Source: Dysidea avara
Lineage: Eukaryota; Porifera; Demospongiae; Dictyoceratida; Dysideidae
DNA: 64,000 nucleotides
Direction: 5' to 3'
Assembly: GCF_963678975.1 (NCBI RefSeq)
Contig: NC_089281.1
Location: 25,958,765-26,022,764, forward strand
Shown here: piece after piece, positions 23,201 to 35,000 of the stretch
Numbering within the stretch: the first letter of the stretch is position 1
Layout: each line of letters begins with the position of its first letter
Notes under the pieces: model-generated
Seen by the model: only the letters and a program-made list of their open reading frames with translations
Databases searched by the model: none
What the model was told of the DNA's origin: nothing
Program-made: the position numbers and the translations under genes

Positions 23201-23899
23201 TTCCTCCCATTTACTATTATCCTCACCTTTCCCAATTATTTTCTTGGCTACAGGTATGTGGTACACTTCAAACCCATCATCGATTCTTACACTGCACCCT
23301 ACAAGGACAGATGGGGATTCTGGCTTGGAGTTCACCTGCTGCTGTTGATATTGTTCTACATCTTCTCCATGATACCAGAGATTGATCGCAGGGAACTAAT
23401 GCTCATCATTTTGCTATTCCTTGTCATCCTCACAGCTGTCCAACTATACTTTCAACCATACAAGAGTAAATGGATCAATTTTCTTGACACGCTGTTCCTG
23501 ATCAACCTCCAGATGTCAGCCTGTGTTCTCTTACTGATTGTTAAGAAGGAAAATGGGTTCACATTGCCATATGCATACTTCTCAGTGACCGTCTATTTCT
23601 TTCTAACAGTCGCTGTGTTAGAAATGATTGTGATAGTGTCGTACCACATCATATTGGTGACTTGCATGGAGAAGTTCCTTATCATGATCAATAAGATGTA
23701 TTGGAGGTTACGGCTATGCTGCGGGATGCAGGATACTATGCTACCAGATAGCATCAATGAGGATAGCTATCATCGCGACATAATCAGGTACTCTGACAGC
23801 CGAACACCCCTGCTTGTCAATTTGCCTGAAGCACCACCAAGATTCCGCGAATCATTTCTTGATTACGACAACTTGATCACCCCTCGTTCACAGTCATAA
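20201..23899 (+). CDS. Large surface protein: parallel beta-helix ectodomain plus multi-pass membrane C-terminus
   Basis: Single exon, 1232 aa from the Met at 20201 (MLKFTLLTVLLYHFHVTGG is a good signal peptide; the frame opens 16 codons earlier at 20153). The ectodomain (about 45-610) is built of right-handed beta-helix repeats with many N-glycosylation sites and signature turns such as RLGGGMF, YGGAVYL and KQGGAIC. A cysteine-rich module follows (CFCDD, then SCNKHLAKKRFC, then HGILCGQCKANFSAVLGS with CLHC). From about residue 810 there are seven or eight hydrophobic segments, including TINGVIFYANIIYINRN, FPLYLWLLTGALVLLI, LLATLVYLSYSKLLQAI and FLHLILVIVSLLIFLILF. The tail of about 70 residues is cytoplasmic. 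I know this architecture from large uncharacterised families in sponges and cnidarians. Receptor or sensor function is a guess. AATAAA lies near 24013. Confidence 0.9.
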   Translation: MLKFTLLTVLLYHFHVTGGSETPMDDNSQPFMCNSNISTLSAGKYMLTNTCIFDSIDNVVLSGEGSNNTIINCTGEGSITFRNANKFTVSNLTITNCGTLGSNRSFTSNFPLPHALMKHKIALLLINCSNVTISNLHMTHNPGLNLVGINVFGNSTMDGVVIDNIVSNTNENLTSSAALFEFRISPNVLNDSFFLFFKNCYFHDNNNWLPDSTLFGLNNYIVPLRITKTVNIPVVAAGLSIGFLQNGTYSATVSISHTNFTNNHGRLGGGMFVAFANPINYCKLTIDNCLFEGNVIDKEYIQASNGAGLLAASFFYERTHHHNHSDQHYNFLHISNTRFINNSAVVGTCIYLYLFVNGLHSAVTLDNVTFDSNKGDVATAMYAEDHILYQKQSSIFFNLTNIRATNNTLVNATGEGSKPISTTNGLIVFFSIQNVKFYGDSNIFSYNTPGAIGLSNTDINFDGNFFFINNTAPTYGGAVYLTAGSTMVIASNSSLLFQYNVAGKQGGAICSQSKEGLAQLSATCPIQFKLLSNYSLNVTFLNNSAPQGGNSIFASHFYPCGWFPQFGVRTGNDIDVLKLYRKVFTFHPNYTKQEIVSTANTVCFCDDSSSVYCHGTNLTVQPGVKMTLKFTVVDSKMASVHSSIHLISPDSNSTVNPDRLSINVGCTEVNVTFYGTVKQTANFTVRPTVPVYTKGVGLMVNFTDCPIGLVQKKGSNTCSCNKHLAKKRFCSNSTNTLIIPQGGWMNIFNKNRSLYFSPFCDIAYCLNRQNVSFIEGKDNRCKRHRHGILCGQCKANFSAVLGSNDCLHCHNYSLVTIIGYLVVGIFLVISLSLLKFTVDKGTINGVIFYANIIYINRNLFYAEEIYGPPQIINMLNLDPPVGTCLYKGMTTLVKNVLEFLFPLYLWLLTGALVLLIKKFPSVSRVFHSPSQLLATLVYLSYSKLLQAISFIVTPVTVSVIRSGNNDVTTYAGWYYDANIRYDNFLHLILVIVSLLIFLILFLPFTIILTFPNYFLGYRYVVHFKPIIDSYTAPYKDRWGFWLGVHLLLLILFYIFSMIPEIDRRELMLIILLFLVILTAVQLYFQPYKSKWINFLDTLFLINLQMSACVLLLIVKKENGFTLPYAYFSVTVYFFLTVAVLEMIVIVSYHIILVTCMEKFLIMINKMYWRLRLCCGMQDTMLPDSINEDSYHRDIIRYSDSRTPLLVNLPEAPPRFRESFLDYDNLITPRSQS

Positions 23900-24049
23900 T
23901 GACATTGTGTAGTACTTGTTTATAACTTTTATATTATTGTACTAAATTGTATTCATAGTAAGCAATAATATTGATCATGTAAATGCACTAATTTCAGTTT
24001 TGTATTGTGACATAAATAAAAATAATTATATAACACAGTTTTTTCTCTC

Positions 24050-26270
24050 TCATCTGTTACTACTATTGTCATCAGGTTTAAATGACTGGTAGAGTGATCC
24101 TGCCACTACTGCCATGACAGTGGCTCCCTGTGCTGCTACACGATATCTCATCATCCTCTGTGACATCTTAGTGTCTCCCTTCAGTAGTGAGAACAAACCA
24201 AAGCCTAGTACAGTGACTGTAGCCAGACAACCTGAAGGTCAGAATAGGTGTTTTAAGTGAAGAACAAATGTGTAGTGATTTTGTGGGTGTATCCATTCAC
24301 TGGACTGGAATACTGGACTGGCATATTTTTGGTTTTTGCACATTCTGTGGTTAAAATTTATTGAGTCTCGCAAGCCAAGGGTCCTGAGGGAACCTACAGC
24401 CCGCTACTAAATGCTGAATATGGGCAGTGGAGTATGTGATAACTGTCTTAATTTCGCCATGATTTATTATGTCCTACAACACTTATTCCTTACCCTGGTG
24501 TATAGTGATGCTGTAGGGAATGTATATCAGCAATAGTTAACCAGCGATCAACTCGCCAGTTAACCAGCGATCAACTCGCCAGTTAACCAACGATCAACTC
24601 GCCAGTTAACCAGCGATCAACTCGCCAGTTAACCAGGGATCAACTCGCCAGTTAACCAGTGATCAACTCACCAGTTGACAAGATATCCTTAGTGTGAGCT
24701 CAAGGAGCAAGCTATATATAGTAGTCTTGCGTGGCAAGACCTTTACTTCTGGAGAAAAGGCTTACCGATTAGAAATTTTTTCAGCGTGTGCTTAATTATA
24801 ATCATTGCATCCTGCGACACTGAAAACAAGTCCGTCCATGCTAGCTCAATTCCTGAGCTCACACTAAGGATATCTTGAAGGATATTGTCAACTGGCAAGT
24901 CGATCACTGGTTAATTATTGTTGATATACATTCCCTACAGCATTACTGTACACCAGGGTAAGGAATAAGTGTTGTAGGACATAATAAATCACAGCAAAAA
25001 TACTAAAAGACAATTATTGCATATTCTACTGCTCATATTCAGCATTTAGTAGTGGGCTGCAGGTTCCCTCAGGACCCTTGACTTGCGAGAGTCAATAAAT
25101 TTTAACCACAAAATGTGTAAAATCCAAAAATATACCAGTCCAGTATTCCAGTCCAGTGAATGGATATACCCATTAATTTTATGCTTGCTGAAACCATGTG
25201 AAAATGAATAATTATAGTAAGCAAACAAGCCAGCATAGAATCTAAACACAAAAGCAAACTGGCTTGTTAGCACTCAGTGTAATTACATCACCACCTTCAA
25301 TAAAGGAAAATCGTTCACCCAATACAAATCTGTATTAGCTACTAATTCCCTAAACCTTTAAACCTTTTCTTGCCAAAATTCTATTGCACCAAATTTGCCA
25401 AAGTTTCTTGTTATACAGTACTCGACATTCTACTACAGTCTACTGACACGCACTATAAGAAAACCAGCTGTTAACATCATACACTTATCTTTATCTCTGT
25501 GACCATATGCGTAGAGGTCTGTGTGTCTGTGAAGACTAGCTAGCTGCTAATAAGTAGTACATTAACTTGATGTCATCAATGTACACATGCACACATCTAC
25601 CACACTACTGCAAGTGTATAGTGCTACTACTTCATACATGTCACACACACACTTCAAAAGAGGTGACACTAAAGTCACATACAAGAACATCAGATTCGTC
25701 ACTACCATACTCTCTAGTCTACATACAACCATAGGGGGTGTAAGGGATCTATGATACAACTGGAGTCACACACACATGCTACCCTGAAAATTACACACAC
25801 ACACACACACACACAATTGTCCATTCCCCACAAATATAACATTTAAAACCACATAAGCGAAATTATTACACCACAAAAATAACTAACCGACAGGGATGAG
25901 CGGGTTTTGTTTGAACACTGAAGATACCTTGCGGGGTCCTCCACTTTCTACACTCTCGCTGAACGCCGACATATTACATGCAAATTTAAATATATACTGC
26001 GAAATTTCGCAGCCCCTTTTATACCCAGTGGCACGGTTGATAAAAATTGATTTACTAACACCCACTCATTTCCTGGTACAAATGGCAACGTCACAGGGTA
26101 CACAGGAAGTTATTTCATCAAAACAAACTCGTGACTAACACTTGCTTACGACTTGTTAGATTTCACTAACCTAACGGAACCAGAGGATTTTGAAACGCTT
26201 TGTCTTTAAATGACATCCTTCTCTTTACGAGTGGATCATCATGAGGTGCTTCTTGCGCCCGAACTTCCAT
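24050..26270 (-). CDS. HIGD: HIG1-domain mitochondrial inner membrane protein
   Basis: Two exons, 26171-26270 and 24050-24231, give 93 aa with closing phase and a 1939-bp intron. The joint reads FQNPLVPLG/CLATVTVLGFGL, the HIG1 hallmark (ENPLVPLGCLAT). Then come LLKGDTKMSQRMMRYRVAAQ and GATVMAVVAGSLYQSF, matching the QLMMRxRVxAQGxTV core of the family. Two membrane segments flank the basic loop. HIG1 proteins help assemble or stabilise cytochrome c oxidase and respiratory supercomplexes. HIGD1 and HIGD2 types cannot be told apart with confidence; the short N-terminus with PHDDPLVKRRMSFKDKAFQN suggests HIGD2-like. It is head-to-head with alpha-catenin (90 bp) and its 3' end converges on the beta-helix gene (150 bp). 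The intron carries a large foldback repeat. Confidence 0.93.
24283..25173. mobile_element. Foldback (long inverted repeat) element in the HIG1-gene intron
   Basis: The left arm (about 24283-24705) and right arm (about 24845-25173) are inverted copies. The left starts GGGTGTATCCATTCACTGGA and the reverse complement of the right starts GGGTATATCCATTCACTGGA. Matching runs on each arm include CTACAACACTTATTCCTTAC and the inner AGGATATC/GAGCTC block. The left arm holds a six-unit minisatellite of which the right arm has about one unit. The loop of about 130 bp shows no gene. No clear target duplication was found, so the superfamily is open. Confidence 0.85.
24535..24672. repeat. 23-bp minisatellite, six units, inside the foldback element
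   Basis: The unit AGTTAACCAGCGATCAACTC(GCC) repeats head to tail without spacers, with a few substitutions in units 3, 5 and 6. The opposite arm of the foldback has only about one related copy (TTAACCAGTGATCGACTTGC on the minus strand), so the array grew after the element formed. Confidence 0.95.
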
Positions 26271-26360
26271 TTTATTGACGTGCCTAAAATCAATAAGCAG
26301 CGCTGATAAAAATAATTAAGTTTATTGTTTTGCTGGTGTGAATCCAAACGCGAGTAACTG
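26271..26360. promoter_or_regulatory. 90-bp divergent promoter of the HIG1 gene and alpha-catenin
   Basis: The two start codons face away from each other with 90 bp between them, which must hold both 5' UTRs and promoters. No TATA box is apparent; housekeeping-type bidirectional initiation is inferred. Confidence 0.55.
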
Positions 26361-28980
26361 ATGGCGGCCAAACATGTGGTAGACTACGTGGACCAAAATG
26401 GAGACGAAGAGGAATGGCGCGAGAAAAACATCAGAGGTCTTATCAGGACAAAATCTGTCGAGGACACCCTAGCGCCACTCATCATGCAGGTATAGACGGG
26501 TTGCCTATTTAGGGCGTGTCCCTTGTGTAACGCAAGAAAACGCGACTTTCCGTTTTACGCATGATTACAATGTTGGTCAAGAAGTCAACAAAAAACCCAT
26601 TTTTTAAAATAGTTTGACAAACGTTTTTGATTCTTCATAGGTACAAGGTGAGTTAAAATCATCCAGTCTATCGTTCTAAGTAGTAGCAAAGTCTTACAAA
26701 GAATGTTTTCGGCGAGTTTTATCGCTTTCCAAAAACCCGAGATTGAGAGAAAATCATCTTCTCGCTCAGCCTTCACCTTACACGCTGGATATGTTATAGC
26801 TCGAACTTTTCTCTATAACATACTTTCTGTTCTGAAGGCTGGCTAACTCTTGCTTGCTAAAGTTAACCGAAACGTTCATTTTCTCCAATAGCCGTAATAC
26901 ATTTTTGACTTAGCGAACTCGGAAAGTATGTGGAAAATTTACGGCAAAACGACCACGCCTTAAAAAGGCAACCCGTCTATAGACATCTAATCCCCACCCC
27001 GAACATGAAACTATTGCATATTAATCTGTTTTGCTGCAAGATCCTAGACATGCCCCGCCCAGTACAATTTAACATGTTTACAATGGTAACTATGGTGATG
27101 TGTAGGTGACCACATTGGTGCATCATGGCGGGAGAAGGGAACGTGGTACCCATAAAGTGACTAGGCTGGCACAAGCTGTTGACAAAGCTGTTGATAAGTT
27201 TGTTGAAGAAGGCGAGAAAATTGCACAGGAAAATCCAAAGATACAGGCAGACATATTAAAGGCTTGTCGTAATGTATCGACAGCAGGTATGTGTGTGTTG
27301 AGTAGAGTGTATTTGTTTATTAATTAAGTGTTGTGCTGTGTGGGCTGGCTGTGCAAACTACTCACCTGTGTTATTTCTTGTGTCAGTAAAGCCACTATGA
27401 ATATCATTGAATCAGCTATGAATATTTCATTTGTGATACTGTGATATGGTTGAGTAGTAATTTGATATGTCACTAGATACATAGATACACAAACACACAC
27501 ACACACATACACACACTTGGAAGGAAGCCATCCATTGAACGATGCTTATCTTGAACAATCTCACCAGTGGCCACAACAAGGATGGGTAGTTACACACTTG
27601 TCATAAAACTTCAGTTGCAGCCCTATGGTGGGTGCATACACACTAATAATGGACACAAACTGTTGACTACCTGATGGATATTTGTCATTAAGTCGTAAAC
27701 AGACAGACATCGTCCATTAACTGTCAACTATGACTTTCCTGCATCACGCCAAGCCTGAGTTGTAACAGGATCAAGTACTATTGCAACTCTGGCCCAATAA
27801 GTGTAGCATTGTAAAACCATCCACCTCATACACATCACTGCCAAACCACTAATACACCCAAGAACATTTCAGTTTATTCACTAAAAATTTAATCTTCCTA
27901 TCTACTGCTACTAGATGTTTCCCAGTTCGATCTTCATCCCACCATCTGCCTCAACAAGACTACAAACATTCCAACATCTCACACGCAAATAAAACTTTAA
28001 GCAGTGAAGAGTGCAAACCTGGTTGTCTACAATTCTCCTCCTCCATTGCAAATTTATACTAAGCACTGAAGGTTTACAACACCACTATAGTGCAGAGTTC
28101 AAATGGCTACTCACAAAGTCAGAACAGAAACTACACAAATAACTTCCAAAGAGTACCAGTCATGTTAGCCAGTAATAGAGTTACTGCCTGTCAGGCACCA
28201 CAGGGAGGTATGACTTGGATTTTGTCTGACAAACACACACACACACACGCACACACACACACCTGTAGCCTGTAGCTGCCCATCCGTAGATGATTGCAGT
28301 GTCCTTGGGGAAACCCCTGGATAAAATGACTAGTGGGTCAGGGTTATGTTGCCTTGCAAAAAACGTGAATGCCTGGCTCCTTCTACGAACGATCCTTCCA
28401 TAGGGACAGTGAAAAGAGGAGGGTCCCAGGCTTCCATGATCTAGATGATGTCTGCCACAAAAGCGTTGATGTCTTGTCAGGTGTCCAGAATGCTTAAAGG
28501 TACGTCCACATGTACAAGTAAATGGAGTTAGAGAGGGTCTGTTAGCAGCGCAGGCCTCCCCAACATCAACAGAAAAACAGATCTGTTCGCAAATTGTTGA
28601 CCATGGCTGTCTGTCTTGAGCCACCTTGAACCAATCTTCCTCAACCCCAAGTGTCCTTACATCCATCACTGCCAGATCTCTCCATTGTTTCTTAGGGTCA
28701 TGTCTTGGTTCAACATCTTACATGCAAATAAAACTTAAAGCATTGAAGAGTGCAACCTGGTTGTGTAATAAAGTGACAATTCTCCACTTCCATTTAGGCT
28801 AAGCACTGAAGGCTTACGACACCACTACAGTGCAGAGTTCAAATGGCTACTCACAAAGTCAGAACAGAAACCAGCAAACCACACGAATAACTTCCAAAGT
28901 GTACCAGTCATGTTAGCCAGTAATAGAGTTACTGCCCGTCAGGCACCACAGAGAGGTATGACTTGGATTTTGTCTGACAA

Positions 28981-29043
<63 letters not shown>

Positions 29044-32000
29044 GGCAAAGCCTACGGCAGCCATGTGAAACAACTATTGTCACCCAGCAAACCAGCCGCA
29101 CTTGAGCCTTGTGCTGGCAAATACTTCTGGGGGACTGTCCTAGTCTCACAGAGAGAGGGTTCATGGAACCTGAAGTTCCACAATGACCCAAACACTGCTA
29201 AGCAAGACAAGGACAGTTGAGCATTTGCTTCCCCAGTAAACACCAGGTACACACACACACACACACGCACGCACGCACGCACGCACGCACGCACACACAC
29301 AGAGCACATGGCACATTTAATATGATTGTAGGTCAGGTGATGCATGAAGCTTCTTCAGCATTTGCTACTGAACCTCAGTCAATGGAACATCGTGCTGCCA
29401 TGGTGCAAGCCTCTCGGAACTTGCTCCTTGTTGTGACAAGGTTATTGATTGTTGCTGATGTGGCTGATGTCAGCAAATTGATTAATGTATCCAGTAGGGT
29501 AAGTATGTGTATGTTTAGTGCACTAGTGTTGAGTATAGTGTAGTCTGTATAGAGTGCATATTGTGTATGTATCAGTTTAATTACTGTGCCTCCCCCCTTC
29601 ACACACACATGCACATGCACAGGTGGAGTCTAGGCTACAAGGACTCAGTAATGTGGACAGCATGAATGAACTGGTAGAGAAACTGAAGCTGCTTGGTCCA
29701 GACATTGCCAATCTGCTACACTTAGCAGAGAGGAGACAAAAGGCAAGCCCCATCTCTCTCATCACTATCCTATGTACACTCCTGTAGGACTTGAAGAGCT
29801 ACACTTGTCGAGAAGCACTTGCCTCTGCCAGGGCCACCCTCACAAGAACCAGTAAAATGTTGATGACTTCTACAAAGGTACTGTAGACAGTAAACAAGGA
29901 TCTGACCATGCTTATAGTGTTTGACTGGATATCCACACTTTGTTAAGGTTTTACTACCTTCCAACTCTTTCTGTTTTGCCCTTTTACCTCATCATATTGT
30001 TTGGACCTCATCATATTGTTTGGACCTCATCATATTATTTGAAAATTTTGATATTTCTGTTTTGCTTTTAACAAGACATTAAATTTAAAGATGTCATTTT
30101 GTCATCCTGTAGGTCTACCTGGAACATCGCAACTTGCAAACTGCTCAGATTAACAGAAGCTTTGTACTTGAGCAAATGTGTGAAGCTGTATCAATAATAT
30201 CTCAGGTAGCAGATGGACAAGATCCTAAGGATCCTGTCTCTCACTGTGGACAACTTGTTAGTGATGTCACCTCATTTATAGTAAGGAAGGAGGCGTGGCT
30301 GGTGTTGTGCAACATTTGATCTATGTTTGCAGGTAATGTTAGACCAACCGTTGAGCACACAACAGTTACAGTTGACAGCCAGGCAGCGTATGGAGGTGAT
30401 TGTGAGCGCCGCTGCAAACATGGCTACCTCTGAGTACACGAGGGATCTTCATCAAGACCAGATCACAACTGAGTGTAATGCAGTCCGTGTGCAGTTTCAT
30501 AAGTTACTACAGGTATATGCTATCCCTGGGGATAGTCCCTAGTACACATAACATGTATCCCATAATCAGTTGTGTACTGCTGGACAACACTCCTCAGAGG
30601 CTGCAATGGAGAAGGCTCATCTGATTCAAAGAGGATTAGACCTGTTGAGGAGAGAGGTAAACCTAAGACCAAGTATACTGAAGTATACCAATTTTTCTAT
30701 CTACTTTGTAAGTGTATGGTAGATTATTGAATACCTCATGTGCATGTTTCTGACATAACTACAGTATAAAGAAGCTGGATTCACAAAAATATTATTAACT
30801 CGTATCATCAAACAGCATACTTGGATTGCTACATGTTCTTGTTACAGACATTTGAGTGTGTTATCATGTAATGATTGTGGTTATTACAGATGTGTAGAGC
30901 TGTGTCGGATCATGTGTCTGACATATTCCTTGATGTAACCAGTCCGTCCACCATGCTGGTGGAAGGTGCACAGCAAAGGGATGCTACTCCATTTGAACAG
31001 TCTGTTGACTTCTTTACCAGCCATGCTGAACAAATGTCAAAGGTGCTGTTACCGTGGTGATACTATTGTTGTCATAGTAACTAATCATCAGGTGGCTGAT
31101 TTGTGCAGTTCAATGTGTACCAATGAGGAAGCCAACAAATTGCTTAACACTGTATCCAAACAATTTAATGCACTTACTCCACAGGTTAGTGTATATTCAG
31201 TGACCTCTATCCATAACAACATCACTAACATCAAATGGCCACCATTAGTGAGAGACTGTACAAGCAAAAGTTTGACCGGTATTATATTATAATGGAGAGG
31301 CTCCCAGGTTATATACTCTTGGTATTATTTAATTCCGATGAACAGACAATAAAGACAAAATATGGATAAGTCACAAACTTTGATGTTTTTATTTGTTAGG
31401 TAGAGATCCATGGTCTGTGTGTATCCATTCTCAATCAGTCAAAAATTTTGCCTGTCCTTTTTTTTTTAAGTTCCCCAGCTATTGGATAAGTTTGTGATGT
31501 CATTATTCACATTTGCTGTGCTCACATGATGTCATGTGATCTGGCTAGCTGGTGAATGCAGCCAAGACGGCAGTAACCACAACTTCTCCACGAAGCAACA
31601 AGACCACAGCTACCAGTGCCGCTCACAATAACCTGTTAATGTTCAGGGATGTTTGGCAGGAAATGGCTTCACTGTTGACTGATGCTGTTGACAATGCAAC
31701 TGTGATGCATGACTTCCTAGCTGTGTCTGGTGAGAGATTACATGTATAACATTAAATACAGAAGCCTGTTTATGCTGGTCATTTTTGGGACCATCTCAAA
31801 GGTGTCCTTTATATGGAGTTGTGTCCATTTTAGTGAGGCATTTATTGTTGGAGAAATGCCCTAGTTATCAAACAATATCATTATCAGAGAGTGTTGTGAG
31901 AATCCTGGGGCAATATTATCCTGTGTCTACTTTTAAAAGAAAGTTAAGTGTTGCTACAATGCCATGTGTGCTTGTACCAACACTTGAGAGAACAATCAAT

Positions 32001-35000
32001 TGTCAAATTTGTACCAGTACATATAAAGCAGTCAGTGACTTGGTGTGAATGCTTTGACTGTTCTATTAGAGTAGTTGCACAATGAATGTGTCCATTGTAA
32101 TCATTTAGTAATAACAATTGTGGGACTAAAATATTTTCAATGGGGAGCAATTAATCATACAGTACGATAGTATTGTATAGTAGGAGACCACAAAGGTCTG
32201 GGCGTGGCCCATGAAAAAACATAACCCAAAAACCAGCCTCACTTTTCCCTGACGACAATGACGCAGTATTGGGTAGGTTAAACTAAACCCAAACAAGCTT
32301 TCAGATCGACCCGAAACACTTTCAACAAGTTGCTGCAGAATTATTTTTTAAAATGATTAAACAGAATTTTCTGACTGAGTAACTGACTGACTGACTGAGT
32401 AACTGACTGACTGATGCCTTCAGACAAGCGAAACTTGATAACAGCTAAGACTACGGGCTTGATTTTTTCACTGTTCGACGTTGCTTCAGCCGGACACATA
32501 CATTTTGGCATACCGCAATACGTACAATGCGTTCTTCATGGACTTACCAGTGTCCTCCTTTGTGTCCCATTCATCTTTACTGACAGTGAAAGGTGTCAAT
32601 TTAGTGGTAGCACATGATGGCTTCCCTAATAGTCTGTATTTTTCATAGTAACTACTTTGATTTCAGAAGGTTCTTGATTCACAATGCTGTGTACGGTTGA
32701 CAACAAAGCGTAATGGATACTTCACTGATAATTGGTAGCTGGGGCATGCGGCTCCACTTCTTTCTTTTGATGTGGTATGTGTGGATTCAACAGTCATAAT
32801 AATTTTACTTTATGAAAAAAAGTTAACAAATAAGTACACAAAAAATTGGAATTTTCAACTAGAGTAATGACCATAGCATCAATAAAAAGTACTGAAACAA
32901 GCTGGAGTAATGCACAATAGTAAAACAACAATATCCCTACTGTGCATTTCCATTATGGTATCTTATGCACAGTAGGGATATACTCCAGCTTGCTTCAGTA
33001 CTTTTTATTGATGTGCTATGGTCCCTACTCTAGTTGAAATTTCCAATTTTTTGTGTACTTGTAACCTGTAGCAATTTCCATAAACCACCCAACCAATTTC
33101 TAGCTATTTCTAATGCTTTATGACTTCAGCTACAGTACATATTCTCAGCTACACTACCACTTCCATCATGTTCCATGTCATTCCCTCTTTCCACCCACAG
33201 AGCTACACATACAGGAAGACATGAAGGGTTGCCTGGAGGCAGTTAGGGCACGGGATCACCAGATGCTGGATCAACAAGCTAATCTAGTGCGTGGGCGGTG
33301 CATGCGGATGCTACATGCAGTACAGTGTGGTATGGCAGAGCGGACTGATCAGTGTAGTGGAGACCAGTTGGAGTGTGTGAACCAGGTTGTAGTGGACGTG
33401 AGAAATAAAGGTGTGTCTGTCTTTATGTGTGTATGCATGTGTGTGTAGTGAATTTTTGTGTGTGTATATAGTGAGTTTGTATGTATACGTGTATGTAATG
33501 TAGTGTGTGCGTGTGCGTGTGTGTGTGTGTGTAATGTAGTGTAGTGTATGTGTGTGTGTGTGTGTAATGTAGTGTGTATGTGTGTAGTGTAGTGTGTGTT
33601 GTGCGTCAGTGAATGAGCTGAGCCAATGGGCGAATGTGTGTATATGTAACATCATGAGTTTATACATGCCTTCGGCGTTTATAAGCTCCTGGTAACATGC
33701 ACACAAAATCACAACAATGTTACCACTTATCACTCTACAGCATTGTCAAGCTTCTCCATGACCACAGACAAGGTATACAACAGACTGATGAGATCACATG
33801 ATCCCACAGAGGAGGACATGGCAACAGTAGAGGCAGCTGTATTGAATGTAAGTTTTATGGATTATATTGCTATCTCAACATATCACTGTTTAGATGAGAG
33901 ACTCTATTTATGATTTGAGAAGAACTGTAGCCAAGAATGTGGTAAGTGGTCATTTATGCAATACTGTAAAGCACAGAAACGGTTTTGAAAGTTTGGAAAC
34001 TTATAAGCTCCTGCTGCAACTAATAAATTTTATGGCTAATGTCAATAGTAGCTGCAATTACAGTATTAGTGTAGTCAGAGTTGTATTGTTACTTTTGTGA
34101 GGGATAGAAGTATGTAAATATTCTCGAGATAAGATTCAGTACACAAACCATTGAGGATAGAAATTTGCTTGGATTCATGAAACCAAAAAATTGTTCTTAA
34201 TGATATTAGTGTTTAAAAGAAGTTTACAGTCTTAGTTACAACTGGTGTTCCCTTTAGCCACCAGAGGAGATTGAAGGAGATGAAGAACTGGAGGAATTGT
34301 TGAAGCCGCCGAGACCTGCCAGTCCTTTGGACTATGATGAGAACTTTTGTAAGTATGGTTATTGTGTTATCATAGCAACTATAATAGTGTATTATTGTTA
34401 TAGCACCATCAACATCATCGTTGTTCACTCGTACACTCAAGCCGAGTATCAGTAATCCCGGTACTCATGATGGGGCACAGGAGAGGATGGCACAACTTCC
34501 TGCCGAGCAACTGGCCCAGCTTGCTAAGGAGTCAGCTGACCTCAGCATGGAGCAGTCACTACTTGAGAATGAGATGAACAAGTGGGAGGACAGTAGTTAT
34601 CAGAATGATGCCATTGTCATCGCCAAGGAGATGTGTTTAATGATGATGGATATGTCTGACTTTACTAGGTAATTACTGGTAACCATGGTGTTGCTATAGT
34701 GATGGTGTATTATGTACCCCCTAGGGGTCAAGGACCACTGAAGAGTACAATGGATGTCATCTGGGCTGCCCAGGTAACACACTGTTATGGAACATCTGTG
34801 TATACTAAGTGGTCAAAAATGAGTTAGATGTTCTTAATTTATACTGTGGGACTTCTCTTACAGGACCCTTCACATAAAGAAAGAGCATTATACAATTAAC
34901 CTCTCTATGAAGGATAGTTTCTAGGGTTCTTACATATATGCCCTTAGAAAATGATATGCATAAAATGCTTTGATCTTCAGGGTCTTTAAAATCCACTAAG

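Noticed and set aside
24535-24672. CRISPR-like array
   Set aside because: The 23-bp units are head to tail with no spacers and sit in an animal intron inside a foldback element; it is a minisatellite.
28181-28669. A 162-residue zinc-finger protein on the minus strand
   Set aside because: The AQDRxxW segment and CxCGRTF...H...FC ending are those of a LINE ORF2 C-terminus, and the frame then runs into a CA microsatellite.
32373-32416. A functional tandem regulatory array of GACTGACT
   Set aside because: It is a short degenerate simple repeat within an intron, with no further support.
33311-33733. A 140-residue minus-strand protein rich in His and Thr
   Set aside because: It is the reverse reading of the GT-rich tract in an alpha-catenin intron.
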